A stretch of DNA of 64,000 bases, taken from the NCBI GenBank assembly GCA_964555355.1, contig CAZKRY010000003.1, positions 1-64,000 of the forward strand. Reading direction: 5' to 3'. The position numbers and the translations under genes are program-made. The DNA comes from CAIKBL01 sp964555355 (GTDB lineage Bacteria > Pseudomonadota > Gammaproteobacteria > Ga0077536). The notes under the pieces were generated by a model, which was given only the letters and a program-made list of their open reading frames with translations, had not been told where the DNA came from and did no database searches. The number at the start of each line of letters is the position of its first letter. Position 1 is the first letter of the stretch. Of the stretch, positions 29,001-37,053 are shown piece by piece.

Positions 29001-30475
29001 GATTGCGCGCGCGCCTGATCTTCCGGATGAATTAACCCGGCGTAAGCCGCGCGAAGGTTCCCGAGTTCCGCAGGATCGTATCCGAGCGTGCGAGGCCAAC
29101 GCGGGTTAACGATGATGGCGTCGGTCGCGACGTCCCATTCCGCTTCCGAAGCACCGCTCGTCTCCAACGCAAGCTCTAACCTTAATTGGCTTGCTCGAAG
29201 CTTCCCTTCGGCTTCGACTCGCGAAATTTCCTGCGCCGCACGGCCGGCGGCCACTCGTAACAACCCCCGTTCAGCCGGAATGTCGTCGCAAGGCTTGTCG
29301 TCGTAGACGAAAAGAGAACCAAGATACGTTCCGTCGGCTGCGAAAATGCCGGCGCCGCGGTAGCTTTCGATATCAAACTCGGCCAATGACGGATCGTGCG
29401 GGAAGTGCGATTGCGCGCCTTGTTTCAAGATGACAATCGGTTCGCGACTATCTCGGCCTAGTTCGCAAGGCGTTCCCCGAAGCGGATAACGTGCACCGAT
29501 CTTCAGCCTTTCGTCGCCCGCGACCCCGATGATTTCAAGCTTGTCCGCATCGCTGTCAAAACGGGACACTGCAACGCCCCGGCAATCGAGGCCACTCCGC
29601 ACCGCGCGTGCTAGCGCGCTATGCATGTCTTCGGCCGCATCGAGCAAGGCGATTTGCTCGAGCGCCTGCGATATACGCGTCGTCAAAATCCGCGCCAGAT
29701 CGTAGTGTGCGAGGAATTCATTGCTCTGTTCGATTAGGCTAGCGACTTCGTCGCGCCCGGAATCCACGATACGTACCCCTAACGCACCCTGCTTGACGCG
29801 ACTTAACGCCTCTGACGCGGCGCCTAGTCGCCGCACGACTCCAAATTGAAAGAACCAGCCTAGCAAAAGCGCCGCAACCGAAAAGTAGACCAACCCCAGT
29901 GCAAGTCGCAGCAATTCTCTGGCATTCGCTCGGGCGAGTGCAGGTTGCAAGTCACGAGTCATCTCTAAACGAAGATCCAGCCCGGCACTTCCGCGAGGAT
30001 TGAGCAGGTACGCAACCACCGTTAATCTGGCTGAGTCCGGATTCAGTTCGGTGCCGCCGTGCGGTAACGCGGGCGTACTGGATTGGGCGGCGCTGCCAAT
30101 TTCCGCCAACTGCGTTGATGCGACAATTTCGCCGCTCCCGTTAACGATTCGCACGATTACCAGCGTGGGGTCGGCTTTGAAAGAAGCGATCTGTTCCTGC
30201 AGCTCGGCAATTTCATGATGAGTCACGAATTTGCCTAATTCCTCCGCTTGAATCAGCGCTAATACCTTCAACGCCGCGGTTTGTTCTTTGAGTAATAGTT
30301 CCCGTACTTCGCCTGCGTGATACCAAAATGAGATACCGCTACCCGCTACCACCACCACCACTAAAAACAGCGGAGCCGCGTAGCGCATTGGCCAACGGGT
30401 AAGAAAGCGAGATAGCCGAAGAAACGCCGGCATGTGGTTTGGTGCTTGAAAGGTACCGATTAAAGTCCGGAACAA
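26093..30475 (-). CDS. Membrane-bound hybrid histidine kinase, HAMP-GAF-PASx5-HisKA-HATPase-REC (1460 aa), paralogue of 2411-6799
   Basis: Same architecture as the 1462-residue kinase. TM1 (about 31-50), periplasmic loop, TM2 (about 190-211), HAMP (213-255), GAF (about 275-420, PLRGTPCE), five PAS/PAC units (about 430-550, 560-680, 690-810, 818-938, 945-1060), HisKA with H1092 in GQLTGGIAHDFNN, HATPase (NLALNARD, RDSGGGI, FEPFFTTKE, GTGMGLS) and REC with D1388 in TDQTMPGLTG. A CASC pair (C1232, C1235) sits at the same place as the CSSC of the paralogue. Unlike the paralogue, no solute-binding gene is attached. It converges on the peroxiredoxin gene with only 25 bases between stops. ATG codon 15 is an alternative start. 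Confidence 0.93.
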   Translation of the reverse strand: MFRTLIGTFQAPNHMPAFLRLSRFLTRWPMRYAAPLFLVVVVVAGSGISFWYHAGEVRELLLKEQTAALKVLALIQAEELGKFVTHHEIAELQEQIASFKADPTLVIVRIVNGSGEIVASTQLAEIGSAAQSSTPALPHGGTELNPDSARLTVVAYLLNPRGSAGLDLRLEMTRDLQPALARANARELLRLALGLVYFSVAALLLGWFFQFGVVRRLGAASEALSRVKQGALGVRIVDSGRDEVASLIEQSNEFLAHYDLARILTTRISQALEQIALLDAAEDMHSALARAVRSGLDCRGVAVSRFDSDADKLEIIGVAGDERLKIGARYPLRGTPCELGRDSREPIVILKQGAQSHFPHDPSLAEFDIESYRGAGIFAADGTYLGSLFVYDDKPCDDIPAERGLLRVAAGRAAQEISRVEAEGKLRASQLRLELALETSGASEAEWDVATDAIIVNPRWPRTLGYDPAELGNLRAAYAGLIHPEDQARAQSDLVAHQAGEGVGATEYRARTKDGKWRWVRLNRRVLERDANGKAVRMIGVYLDVHDERVAQEALRNSEARLNLALESASLSVAEWDIERDRLQVGERIVTSLGYNDNDLTSMRMAWAAIAHPEDTASFDASLMRKLKGIDDEQPLEARVRDKNGRWHWLQIRARVTARDRDGRATHMLGVVLDVTSFKETQEALRERTEFLELAVRGSMDGLWSWDAASDGLYLSPRFHELLGYADGDLPMTLSEFLAEIYHPEDRVSYAEITEVIARSPDQGARDLRFRHKDGTYRWFHVRGLATFDQGNKPRRMVGSISDIHERKQRELELAAARRQLRDAIDHIDSGVVMYDADDRLLLWNRQYAEMFRFDADFLQPGMSAEAVARGALSRKRTNLVADNLGDAIEARMHHHRNLTPDWELQVGERWFRISDHATADGGTVGLRTDITTLKQITLALQESELRLRTVLDSSPIGIFFCDESGGLIYGNQLFLNLTGAGSRPNDPDAWLEHIPKDARDRYAQAWISFVQNPTALFENECEYFDLEGKLCVLHARAVPFRREGSVVGFAGTVEDITVRRNAEAARQSLQAQLLQAQKMEAIGQLTGGIAHDFNNVLASVLGYTSLARKIAQANGLTKLDEYMDAVRNAGLRARDLVQKMLAFSRQTPAAEVNRVDLARLVRETMEFLRPLIPTTIRIDVDYADTCEPVLADYVELHQALVNLALNARDAVGEHGHIKISLRSAYMVHGRCASCNVTIDERMVVLSVRDSGGGIAPEYLTRIFEPFFTTKETGKGTGMGLSVTHGVMHRAGGHILVDSIPAQGTLFRLLLRPAPLATMDEMPNFPHSPSATTHGASLLVLDDDPLIGAMLEELLQEHGYRIHTFSNSLDARRWFNEHASEIDAVVTDQTMPGLTGLEFARDVKKLRPDMPIFLCTGYSELVDEDSCNDAGVEAWFQKPIDLDELLSALAHSLSAQLLTD

Positions 30476-30569
30476 AGCTACGATGAACAGTATAAAGAAA
30501 AATCCCGTCGCCCCAACTCGCTCAGCTTTGGGTAAGCTAGCGGCTCCCTAATCACCCGCGGAGTCAGCC

Positions 30570-31751
30570 ATGCGCGATCTCACCAGCCAACTTGACCCTA
30601 TTCTGCACTATGCCTCCCATCGCGCCGGCGGCTGCCCCGGGGTCGTTGCGCTGGTCACGGATCGAGACGACAACCGCTATGAGGGCGCGGCCGGTGTGCG
30701 TGAACTCGGCAAACCGGAGGCAATGACGCTCGATACCGTGATGGCAATTTTCTCCACCTCTAAGGCGATCACGGGCACGGCCATCATGCAGCTTATTGAA
30801 GAGGGCCTGCTCAACCTCACTGATGATGCTGCACGGTTTGTACCCGAGCTCGCTGAACTGCAGGTGTTGGAAGGGTTTAGCGAAAGCGGCGTGCCACGCA
30901 CCCGCCCCCCGCGCCGCGCGATCACTGTGAATGACTTATTGCTGCACACGTCCGGCCTCTGCTACGAATTTTTTAGCGCGGACGATTTGCGCTATCGGAC
31001 TGCCAAAGGTATCCCAACCATTGTCTCCGGTACCTTGGAGAGTATTAAAACCGTACTGCTCCACGACCCTGGCGCCCGTTGGACTTACGGTCCGAACATC
31101 GATTGGCTGGGTTTGATAGTTGAGCGCCTGCGGGGCGAACGACTTGGCGCGGTACTGAAGGCGCGGATTTTTGAGCCGCTCGGGATGCACGATATCGGCT
31201 TCACGCTTACGCCGTCGATGCGCGCCCGTCTGGCCGTCATCCACGATCGCGCGGCGAATGGCATGCTCACCCCGCAACCTGACCTCGTCCTTCCGCAACC
31301 CCCTACGATGGACATGGGCGGTCACGGGCTCTACGCGAGCATTCCGGAGTACATGAAGTTCATCCGCATGATTCTGAATGATGGCATGGGTCCGCACGGG
31401 CGCGTGTTACGCGCCGAAACCGTGGCGCGCATGGCGCAAGACGGCCTCGCGAATCTGCGTTGCGGCGCGTGGCAGAGTTCTATTCCGTCACTCACGAATG
31501 ATGGTGAATTTTTTCCGGGGCTAAACAAGGGTTGGGCGTATACGTTTATGACTAACCGGACAGAGGCGCCCACCGGCCGCGCGGCGGGCTCGCTCGCGTG
31601 GGCGGGGTTAAGCAATTTGTTTTATTGGATAGACCGCGCAAACGGTGTTGGCGGCTTTTGGGGCACGCAGATCCTGCCGTTTCATGATGCGGCGTCCTAT
31701 CCCTGCTATCTGGAATTTGAAACCGCGGTCTATCGAGCACTCCAAACGTAG
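30570..31751 (+). CDS. Serine hydrolase of the beta-lactamase (class C/EstB-like) family
   Basis: 393-residue beta-lactamase-fold hydrolase. The nucleophile motif SxxK is S62-T-S-K65 (IFSTSKAITGTAIMQL), and Y173 in WTYGPNIDWLG is the probable catalytic tyrosine. HTSGL (126-130) and the C-terminal block (GGFWGTQILPF) are typical of EstB-like esterases. No signal peptide is seen, so it is probably a cytoplasmic esterase or amidase rather than an antibiotic resistance enzyme. It converges with the DUF1302 gene, leaving 16 bases. Divergent from the kinase at 30475 with about 95 bases between starts. Confidence 0.88.
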   Translation: MRDLTSQLDPILHYASHRAGGCPGVVALVTDRDDNRYEGAAGVRELGKPEAMTLDTVMAIFSTSKAITGTAIMQLIEEGLLNLTDDAARFVPELAELQVLEGFSESGVPRTRPPRRAITVNDLLLHTSGLCYEFFSADDLRYRTAKGIPTIVSGTLESIKTVLLHDPGARWTYGPNIDWLGLIVERLRGERLGAVLKARIFEPLGMHDIGFTLTPSMRARLAVIHDRAANGMLTPQPDLVLPQPPTMDMGGHGLYASIPEYMKFIRMILNDGMGPHGRVLRAETVARMAQDGLANLRCGAWQSSIPSLTNDGEFFPGLNKGWAYTFMTNRTEAPTGRAAGSLAWAGLSNLFYWIDRANGVGGFWGTQILPFHDAASYPCYLEFETAVYRALQT

Positions 31752-31767
31752 CGCCGAGCGTACGACC

Positions 31768-33354
31768 TTAAAACTGATAGATGAGACTGAAGATTGTTTC
31801 GTGCCGGTTATTACCGCTTGAATGACCCCAGATATCGCCAAGCGCCCAAGGACCGATGTCATCACCTTTCATGCGCCAAAAGAGGTTCTGTTGGAAACGC
31901 AAAATGATGTGGCTGGACATTAAATAATCGACCGAAAACTGATTGAACGCGCCAGTCGAGCGTGGATCGAACGCGAACGCAAAACGCGGTTGAATTAGTC
32001 CCGCGGAGCCGTAACTCGTGGAGGCCGAAAAGGTTACCGCGAGTTCATCACGATCAAGGCGATCGTTGTTCTCACTGATGAAACGACCCGGGACCACTAA
32101 CCCGTTCATCAAGGCCTCACGCACCGCCGAGATCCCGCGAAACGAATCGCTATAGTCCAAATACCGTCGCCAAAACAGTTGCGACGTCAAAAAGATTGTG
32201 CGGTTTTTGTTAAGCGCGCGGATCCACGTGGGTCGATCCATCGCCAACATGACCACCGTGCGGCGCACATCCTCAAATCTATCTTGTTCGGGATCGACGT
32301 TTAACGGTGCGCCCGGCGCAACCGTTACCGGCACGCCGGTGGTGAAAGCCGTCTCCAATCGAAACACGGCTTGCGTGTACTTTTCTTCCGAATAATTCGC
32401 GGTAATCCCAATGACATGCGATCGTGGATTCGCCGTATCCACCGTGGCATGCACGGTATCGCCGTCGATCCGTAGCAGTTCCGAACGGAATTTAACGCGC
32501 GTGTCGGCCGCGAAGCCGTAAAAATAATTCAAACTAAAATCGATGTTGCCCCACACGGCCTTAAAGCGCATGCCGGCCTGGCCGTTTTTGAATTTACGCT
32601 CGGGGCTTCGATCACGCACATTGACGTTGAGGTTAAACAAGTTGCCGTTGACGAAGGTGGAGTTCGCCACTTCCGCAAGTCCGGTACCCGTGAACGCCCA
32701 TGGCCGTCGCGGATCGGTGGAGACATCGTTCGCGCGAAAATCCGCCGGGATCCAGATCGCCTCGACGAAGGATTCCTCCAACGGGCCGAATTTACCGATG
32801 TCATAGATACCACGCACCATCCACAGCGGGATGCGGATGTCTTCCCACGATTCGTACGTCCAATGCCAGCTCAAATCCAGCGGATTAATGACATCGAGTG
32901 CGCGAAAATTATCGGTCTCGCCCCACACCACTTGTTGGCGTCCGATACGCAGAGAAATAGGCGGCAAGAGCAAATCGACGAACGCTTCGCGCACTTTGAA
33001 ATCAAAATCGCCCGGATCGTCTTCCAGACTGAAGGCATCACGATACGAGCGGCGGATGTCGTAAATGGAATCGTAAACGCCACGGCCGATGACGGTGAGC
33101 GTTGCTTCTTCGAGTTTTCCCGTGTGAAAACGCCCGAACGCGGTACTTTCTTTCAAGAAATGATACTTGCCTTCAAACTGCGCGGTATTCCGCTGCATGA
33201 TGAACTCGCCGCCTTCGAATTTCGGCGTGCGTAGCACATTTTGGAAATTCACAAAGCCTTCGACTTCGACACTATCGCCGAAGGTGACGATAGCGTACGC
33301 GTTGAACGACGAGATGAGCACAAAAGCGCAGGCGTAAAACCGGGATAGCTTCAT
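31768..33354 (-). CDS. DUF1302 family outer-membrane protein
   Basis: 528 residues with a Sec signal peptide (1-21, ending FNAYA) and alternating beta-strand composition ending in FSLIYQF, the aromatic C-terminus typical of outer-membrane barrels. RIGRQQVVWGETDNFRALDVINPLDLS is characteristic of DUF1302 proteins, although such barrels are usually a little longer. Encoded 120 bases downstream of the DUF1329 gene on the same strand; the two families almost always travel together, often with RND exporters and hydrophobic-compound catabolic genes. A role in moving lipophilic substrate or lipid across the envelope is inferred only from that company. No RND gene is present here. Confidence 0.85.
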   Translation of the reverse strand: MKLSRFYACAFVLISSFNAYAIVTFGDSVEVEGFVNFQNVLRTPKFEGGEFIMQRNTAQFEGKYHFLKESTAFGRFHTGKLEEATLTVIGRGVYDSIYDIRRSYRDAFSLEDDPGDFDFKVREAFVDLLLPPISLRIGRQQVVWGETDNFRALDVINPLDLSWHWTYESWEDIRIPLWMVRGIYDIGKFGPLEESFVEAIWIPADFRANDVSTDPRRPWAFTGTGLAEVANSTFVNGNLFNLNVNVRDRSPERKFKNGQAGMRFKAVWGNIDFSLNYFYGFAADTRVKFRSELLRIDGDTVHATVDTANPRSHVIGITANYSEEKYTQAVFRLETAFTTGVPVTVAPGAPLNVDPEQDRFEDVRRTVVMLAMDRPTWIRALNKNRTIFLTSQLFWRRYLDYSDSFRGISAVREALMNGLVVPGRFISENNDRLDRDELAVTFSASTSYGSAGLIQPRFAFAFDPRSTGAFNQFSVDYLMSSHIILRFQQNLFWRMKGDDIGPWALGDIWGHSSGNNRHETIFSLIYQF

Positions 33355-33418
33355 CGTTTATATGGGATTGTCAGAGTTGAATGGATATGGAGCAAGAAAG
33401 GATCGAAATCGAAGCGGT

Positions 33419-33450
33419 GTCAGAGTTATTAACGCGTTAATAACTCTGAC
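33419..33450. repeat. Perfect 32-bp palindrome
   Basis: GTCAGAGTTATTAACG is followed directly by its own reverse complement, making a 16-bp perfect dyad with no loop. A half-copy (GTCAGAGTTGAATGG) lies at about 33370. It sits in the 120-base gap between the DUF1329 and DUF1302 genes and is followed by CCCCTTTTT on the plus strand. From memory, related GTCAGAGT palindromes are dispersed repeats in gammaproteobacteria near Y1 transposases. It may also weaken read-through between the two genes. Confidence 0.8.
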
Positions 33451-33474
33451 CCCTTTTTACCTTTGGCCTTTTCC

Positions 33475-34776
33475 TCAGCGCCGTCCGCTCACCATGTTTC
33501 GTAGCGAATAGAACTGTTGGGCGCGCGCGGACGAAAAGACGCGTTTCTTCACAAAGCAGTGTGAAATGGTGGCATGCGGCTTCTTCGCATTGATGTCCGT
33601 TTCGCCCAAGTGCAAGAACACTTGATGACCAAGGTTCTTCGTTAGATCTTGTTTCAAATATGGTGCTTGCTGCGGAAGGTCTTCGTCATACGACTCCGAG
33701 TACTTCAACCAATGCTGCGCTAGGCGCAGCAGATTGTCGTCTTGACGATCGAAACCGAACATCCATAGCGACCAGAACGTATTGGCATCGATAAACAGCA
33801 CGCGATGACTATAAGGGTGTTCCTTGGCTTTGGGCTCAATGAGTAGCACATGCGCATCTCGAAGTTCCCACCGAGCCTTGTTTGGAACCCACAGATGCGG
33901 CCCGCCGACCTCTGGATTGTCACGCACGTTAACGGTCGCGAGGATCTTGCGTTTACCGAGGTACGTCCAGTTATTCTCGAACACCTTGCCGCCAAACCCG
34001 TTGAGGTCTTCTCGGATCATGTCCATGCCCATGAGTTCACTCGTACGCTCGGAGGCCAGCGTGCGGCGCGGCTTACGCTGCGCTGGCATATACAACCAGC
34101 CCGAGTCTTCACGATCGTGGTCGACAAACGACACCAGCATATCCTTGGCGCCCGCCATGTCGCGCGGGGAGCGAAACTCCATGATGCGTTTGGTCTTAAC
34201 TTCTTCGTAACCCGGCACCAGACATTTATCGCCCTTCGCGTAGCTTGCGGCGACAGACATATATTCGAGCTTGCGGTCGAGCTTGCCGTTTTCGCTGCGT
34301 AGCCACGTCACCATCGGCATGTCGAAGTCGTCCTGTCCGGGACGCCACAACATGTTCCAAATGACCTTGTAAGCGATTTGCGGGTCACCGTCTTCAATCG
34401 TCGGAAATGGAAAACCGCCGCCGGTGAACCCCTTCAATACGCCGCGTTCATCAAGCGCATAATTCGATGCGACCTTGGTGCCCCACTCGGCAGGCGGTGG
34501 ATAGTGACCGGTCTCGGCTACTTCCATTTGCATGTCATCGAAAAAATAGTAGCCCCATGCCGTGCGCGGAATGAATGGTTCGAGCGCCGCGCGGTCCTGA
34601 ATCGTGACCGTCTGCCCGGGACTAAAGCTCGGTGCCGCGGGTTGTGCCGCCAACCAATCGAGAAGCGCTTGATAGCTTTGATCATTCGCGGCGCTGATTG
34701 ATGTATAGGCGGTCAACACTGCCCCGAACAGGACGCCGAGCGAAGGCCTGTGCCACGCGCGCGCTGAGATCCCCAT
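33475..34776 (-). CDS. DUF1329 family periplasmic/outer-membrane protein
   Basis: 433 residues with an N-terminal signal peptide (about 1-29, ending SISA). The body matches DUF1329, a LolA/LolB-like fold: GFTGGGFPFP, VIWNMLWRPG, REDSGWLYMPAQRKPRR, EDLNGFGGKVFENNWTYLGKR and the PHLWVPNKARWELRDAHVL block. Such proteins are thought to handle lipid-like molecules in the envelope. It lies upstream of its usual partner, the DUF1302 barrel, and probably shares a transcript with it. Substrate unknown. Confidence 0.85.
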   Translation of the reverse strand: MGISARAWHRPSLGVLFGAVLTAYTSISAANDQSYQALLDWLAAQPAAPSFSPGQTVTIQDRAALEPFIPRTAWGYYFFDDMQMEVAETGHYPPPAEWGTKVASNYALDERGVLKGFTGGGFPFPTIEDGDPQIAYKVIWNMLWRPGQDDFDMPMVTWLRSENGKLDRKLEYMSVAASYAKGDKCLVPGYEEVKTKRIMEFRSPRDMAGAKDMLVSFVDHDREDSGWLYMPAQRKPRRTLASERTSELMGMDMIREDLNGFGGKVFENNWTYLGKRKILATVNVRDNPEVGGPHLWVPNKARWELRDAHVLLIEPKAKEHPYSHRVLFIDANTFWSLWMFGFDRQDDNLLRLAQHWLKYSESYDEDLPQQAPYLKQDLTKNLGHQVFLHLGETDINAKKPHATISHCFVKKRVFSSARAQQFYSLRNMVSGRR

Positions 34777-34920
34777 GAGTTACTCCGTATCGCTATGAAC
34801 TTCCGTGCGTCCGATGGTATAGCGCAATCCAGTGTCCGCCAAGGTTTTCCACGCGCCAAGGTTCATTCGCCCCTGACGCACATTGTCTGTTGTAGGAATC
34901 GTCTTGACCGCAAACCGCTA

Positions 34921-35550
34921 TCACCGGCCACGAAGCACAAACGCGATCACACGCGTTACTTGTGATGCGAGTTCTTCCGAGGCCGCAAACTCACCAACCA
35001 CACGGAGCGCCGGATCGATGAGAAACACGCTTTTGGGATAGTCGAGCCAGTAATCTTCGGCGTTTTCTCCCGAGGATTTGACGATTTCCACGGCAAATTG
35101 CCGTGTAAATAGGTGGAGCGCCAACGGTTCCGCAGTGGCCACCAGTGTATTTGGGCCAACGCCTTGCGCGAGTTGGGCAAGGCCGTTCGGGAAATCACCC
35201 GCAGCGTCAACAGACACCACGAGCGCTTGGCCGCGCGCGGCAAACGCGGATTGCCGGTGCAAGGCGCGGACGGCGCTGCGCAACGCCGCTAACGACGGTG
35301 CGCAGGCCTCAGCGCAGCGGCCATGCGCGAAGGTCAACAAGGTCCATTTCCCTAACAGCGCGTCGCCGGTTAAGGGACGCTGATCGGCCATCGTCAACTC
35401 GAACGGTTCAAGTGGCGCGAGTGGCGGCCACAACAGCCCATCAATGATGGGGCCGTAGGGATCCTGGCTGAACTGCACGGAGTAGAAATAGCCTGCGGCA
35501 AACGCGATCGCAACGCCGATGATACCGAGGCTCCACCGACGATCTCTCAT
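34921..35550 (-). CDS. SCO1/SenC-like membrane-anchored thioredoxin-fold protein
   Basis: 209 residues with one N-terminal membrane helix (about 8-24) and a thioredoxin-like domain. The CxxxC pair is C79-AEA-C83 in HGRCAEACAPSL, where SCO proteins have CPDVC. The usual copper-ligand histidine of the later VDHSxxxFLID segment is absent: here the sequence is LDYPKSVFLIDP. Classic SCO copper delivery to cytochrome oxidase is therefore doubtful and a thiol-redox role is as likely. It is 9 bases downstream of the alpha/beta hydrolase stop, so probably the distal gene of a three-gene set with the NTF2-like protein. Confidence 0.75.
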   Translation of the reverse strand: MRDRRWSLGIIGVAIAFAAGYFYSVQFSQDPYGPIIDGLLWPPLAPLEPFELTMADQRPLTGDALLGKWTLLTFAHGRCAEACAPSLAALRSAVRALHRQSAFAARGQALVVSVDAAGDFPNGLAQLAQGVGPNTLVATAEPLALHLFTRQFAVEIVKSSGENAEDYWLDYPKSVFLIDPALRVVGEFAASEELASQVTRVIAFVLRGR

Positions 35551-35559
35551 GCGGCCTTT

Positions 35560-36378
35560 TTACCCGACGAACGCGCGCACAATTTCGTTAAAGCGCGCGT
35601 GAGCCTCAATGAACATAAAATGCGACCCGCCCTTATCGAATATTTCCAAACGCGAATGCGGGATCTGTGCGTGGATCCACCGTTGAGATTGCGCGCCGAC
35701 ATGGCTTTGCGTGCCACCAATGACGAGCGTCGGCAAGGTAATCCGTGGGATGACATCGCGCCAATCCAATGAACCATGATTGAGCAACAGTCGCGCGGCG
35801 TATTCCGCCGGCATTTTGAGATTCTCCGCGATGATCCACGCTTTTTCCTCTGGGTCGATCTCGGGCGTCATCATAGAGGTCACGAATTTACTCACCGTCG
35901 CGACCGTATCCGTACGCAAGGCGGCGCAGAGCGCAACCAGCCCCGCGGCATCGAGAATGGCGCCGCTATTCGCGATCTCCGTCGCGGATTGCTCAGGCGT
36001 GTGCATGACCCAAGCTGGTTGGTCGACCAAAATCAATTTACGGAGCCGCTCGTGACCGAAGAGTTCGAGATAACACCATATGACCGATACCCCCATCGAC
36101 CAGCCGAGCAGATTGACGTCGGTGAGTTCTAACGCCGCTAGGAATTCGCGCAAGTCTTGCGCAAGCCGGGAAATCCGATAGCCATGGTTGGGCTTGGCGG
36201 ACTCTCCATGTCCGCGTAGATCGACCGCTATCACGCGATACCGATCACTCAACCCCGCAAGCTGATGTTTGAACATCGCGCCGGTCTGCGACCAACCGTG
36301 CACGAGGACGAGTGGCGCACCTTGTCCGCGCGCTTGATAGTGCAGGGTTACACCATCGCTTAAGGTCATTGTTGGCAT
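35560..36378 (-). CDS. Alpha/beta hydrolase
   Basis: 272-residue alpha/beta-fold hydrolase. The oxyanion region is VLVHGWS (25-30), the DLRGHGES turn is at about 53-60, the nucleophile is S94 in GWSMG, and the base is H253 in GGSHFMF. No signal peptide. Likely an esterase or C-C bond hydrolase acting in the surrounding catabolic block. It lies between the NTF2-like gene (26 bases upstream) and the SCO-like gene (9 bases downstream), all on the minus strand. Confidence 0.88.
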   Translation of the reverse strand: MPTMTLSDGVTLHYQARGQGAPLVLVHGWSQTGAMFKHQLAGLSDRYRVIAVDLRGHGESAKPNHGYRISRLAQDLREFLAALELTDVNLLGWSMGVSVIWCYLELFGHERLRKLILVDQPAWVMHTPEQSATEIANSGAILDAAGLVALCAALRTDTVATVSKFVTSMMTPEIDPEEKAWIIAENLKMPAEYAARLLLNHGSLDWRDVIPRITLPTLVIGGTQSHVGAQSQRWIHAQIPHSRLEIFDKGGSHFMFIEAHARFNEIVRAFVG

Positions 36379-36404
36379 GTTGTGCTCCTACTTCGGCGTC
36401 AAAC

Positions 36405-36884
36405 TTAAGCGTCCGTGAATTGATGTGCCGTGGCCCAGCCGGCGGCGAGCGTCGTCATCGCCCGAATTGAAATGACCACGCCTTCAATGCGCCACGCGCC
36501 GGCCTCCCGCCGAAAACGCCATGCATAGGTCCCCCACCCGAGAACCGATTGATCGTTGCGCTCCTGCGTGACATGCCAGTACATGAAGCACTGTGCGAGA
36601 TCGCCCGTGACCTTATAGTCTTCGTTGGCAAAGTAGCGGCGAGGATTGGCGAATTTCGCCCAATACTCGGCATAAAACACCATGACTGCTTCGATCCCTT
36701 GTGCATCGACCGACCACGCGGGGATCTCAACCCGAATATCCGACGTAAAGAGCGTGCGCAACGCATCAGCGTGCTTGTCGTCGACCGCCACGGCATAACG
36801 CGACAATACGCTGCGCAATGCTTGTTGGGCCTTAAGTTCAGCTACGTCGGCGCTTAGTTCTTTAAGACATGCTTCTATATCCAT
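36405..36884 (-). CDS. SnoaL/NTF2-like protein (nuclear transport factor 2 fold)
   Basis: About 159 residues of the SnoaL-like fold (ALRSVLSRYAVAVDDKHADALRTLFT, EYWAKFANPRRYFAN, YAWRFRREAGAWRIEGV). The preferred start is ATG 36884 (MDIEACLKEL); the frame is open to 36941 but those residues do not look like the family. The fold hosts isomerases, cyclases, dehydratases and ring-hydroxylating dioxygenase small subunits, so activity cannot be assigned. Probably first in the set with the hydrolase and SCO-like gene; divergent from PhyH at 37054. Confidence 0.78.
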   Translation of the reverse strand: MDIEACLKELSADVAELKAQQALRSVLSRYAVAVDDKHADALRTLFTSDIRVEIPAWSVDAQGIEAVMVFYAEYWAKFANPRRYFANEDYKVTGDLAQCFMYWHVTQERNDQSVLGWGTYAWRFRREAGAWRIEGVVISIRAMTTLAAGWATAHQFTDA

Positions 36885-37053
36885 GACCTTTGTATGCCAC
36901 CTGTTTTGACACTCGATGGCGGCATAGTAGCGCTGCCGCAATCCCTACTAAAGCGCCGACCAAGCGATCCGCCTTACGAATCTTTGTCTGCTCCATGCAG
37001 CTTTTTTTGCGTACACTCATTGCTACATTTCGATCACTGACGGGAAGAAATTA

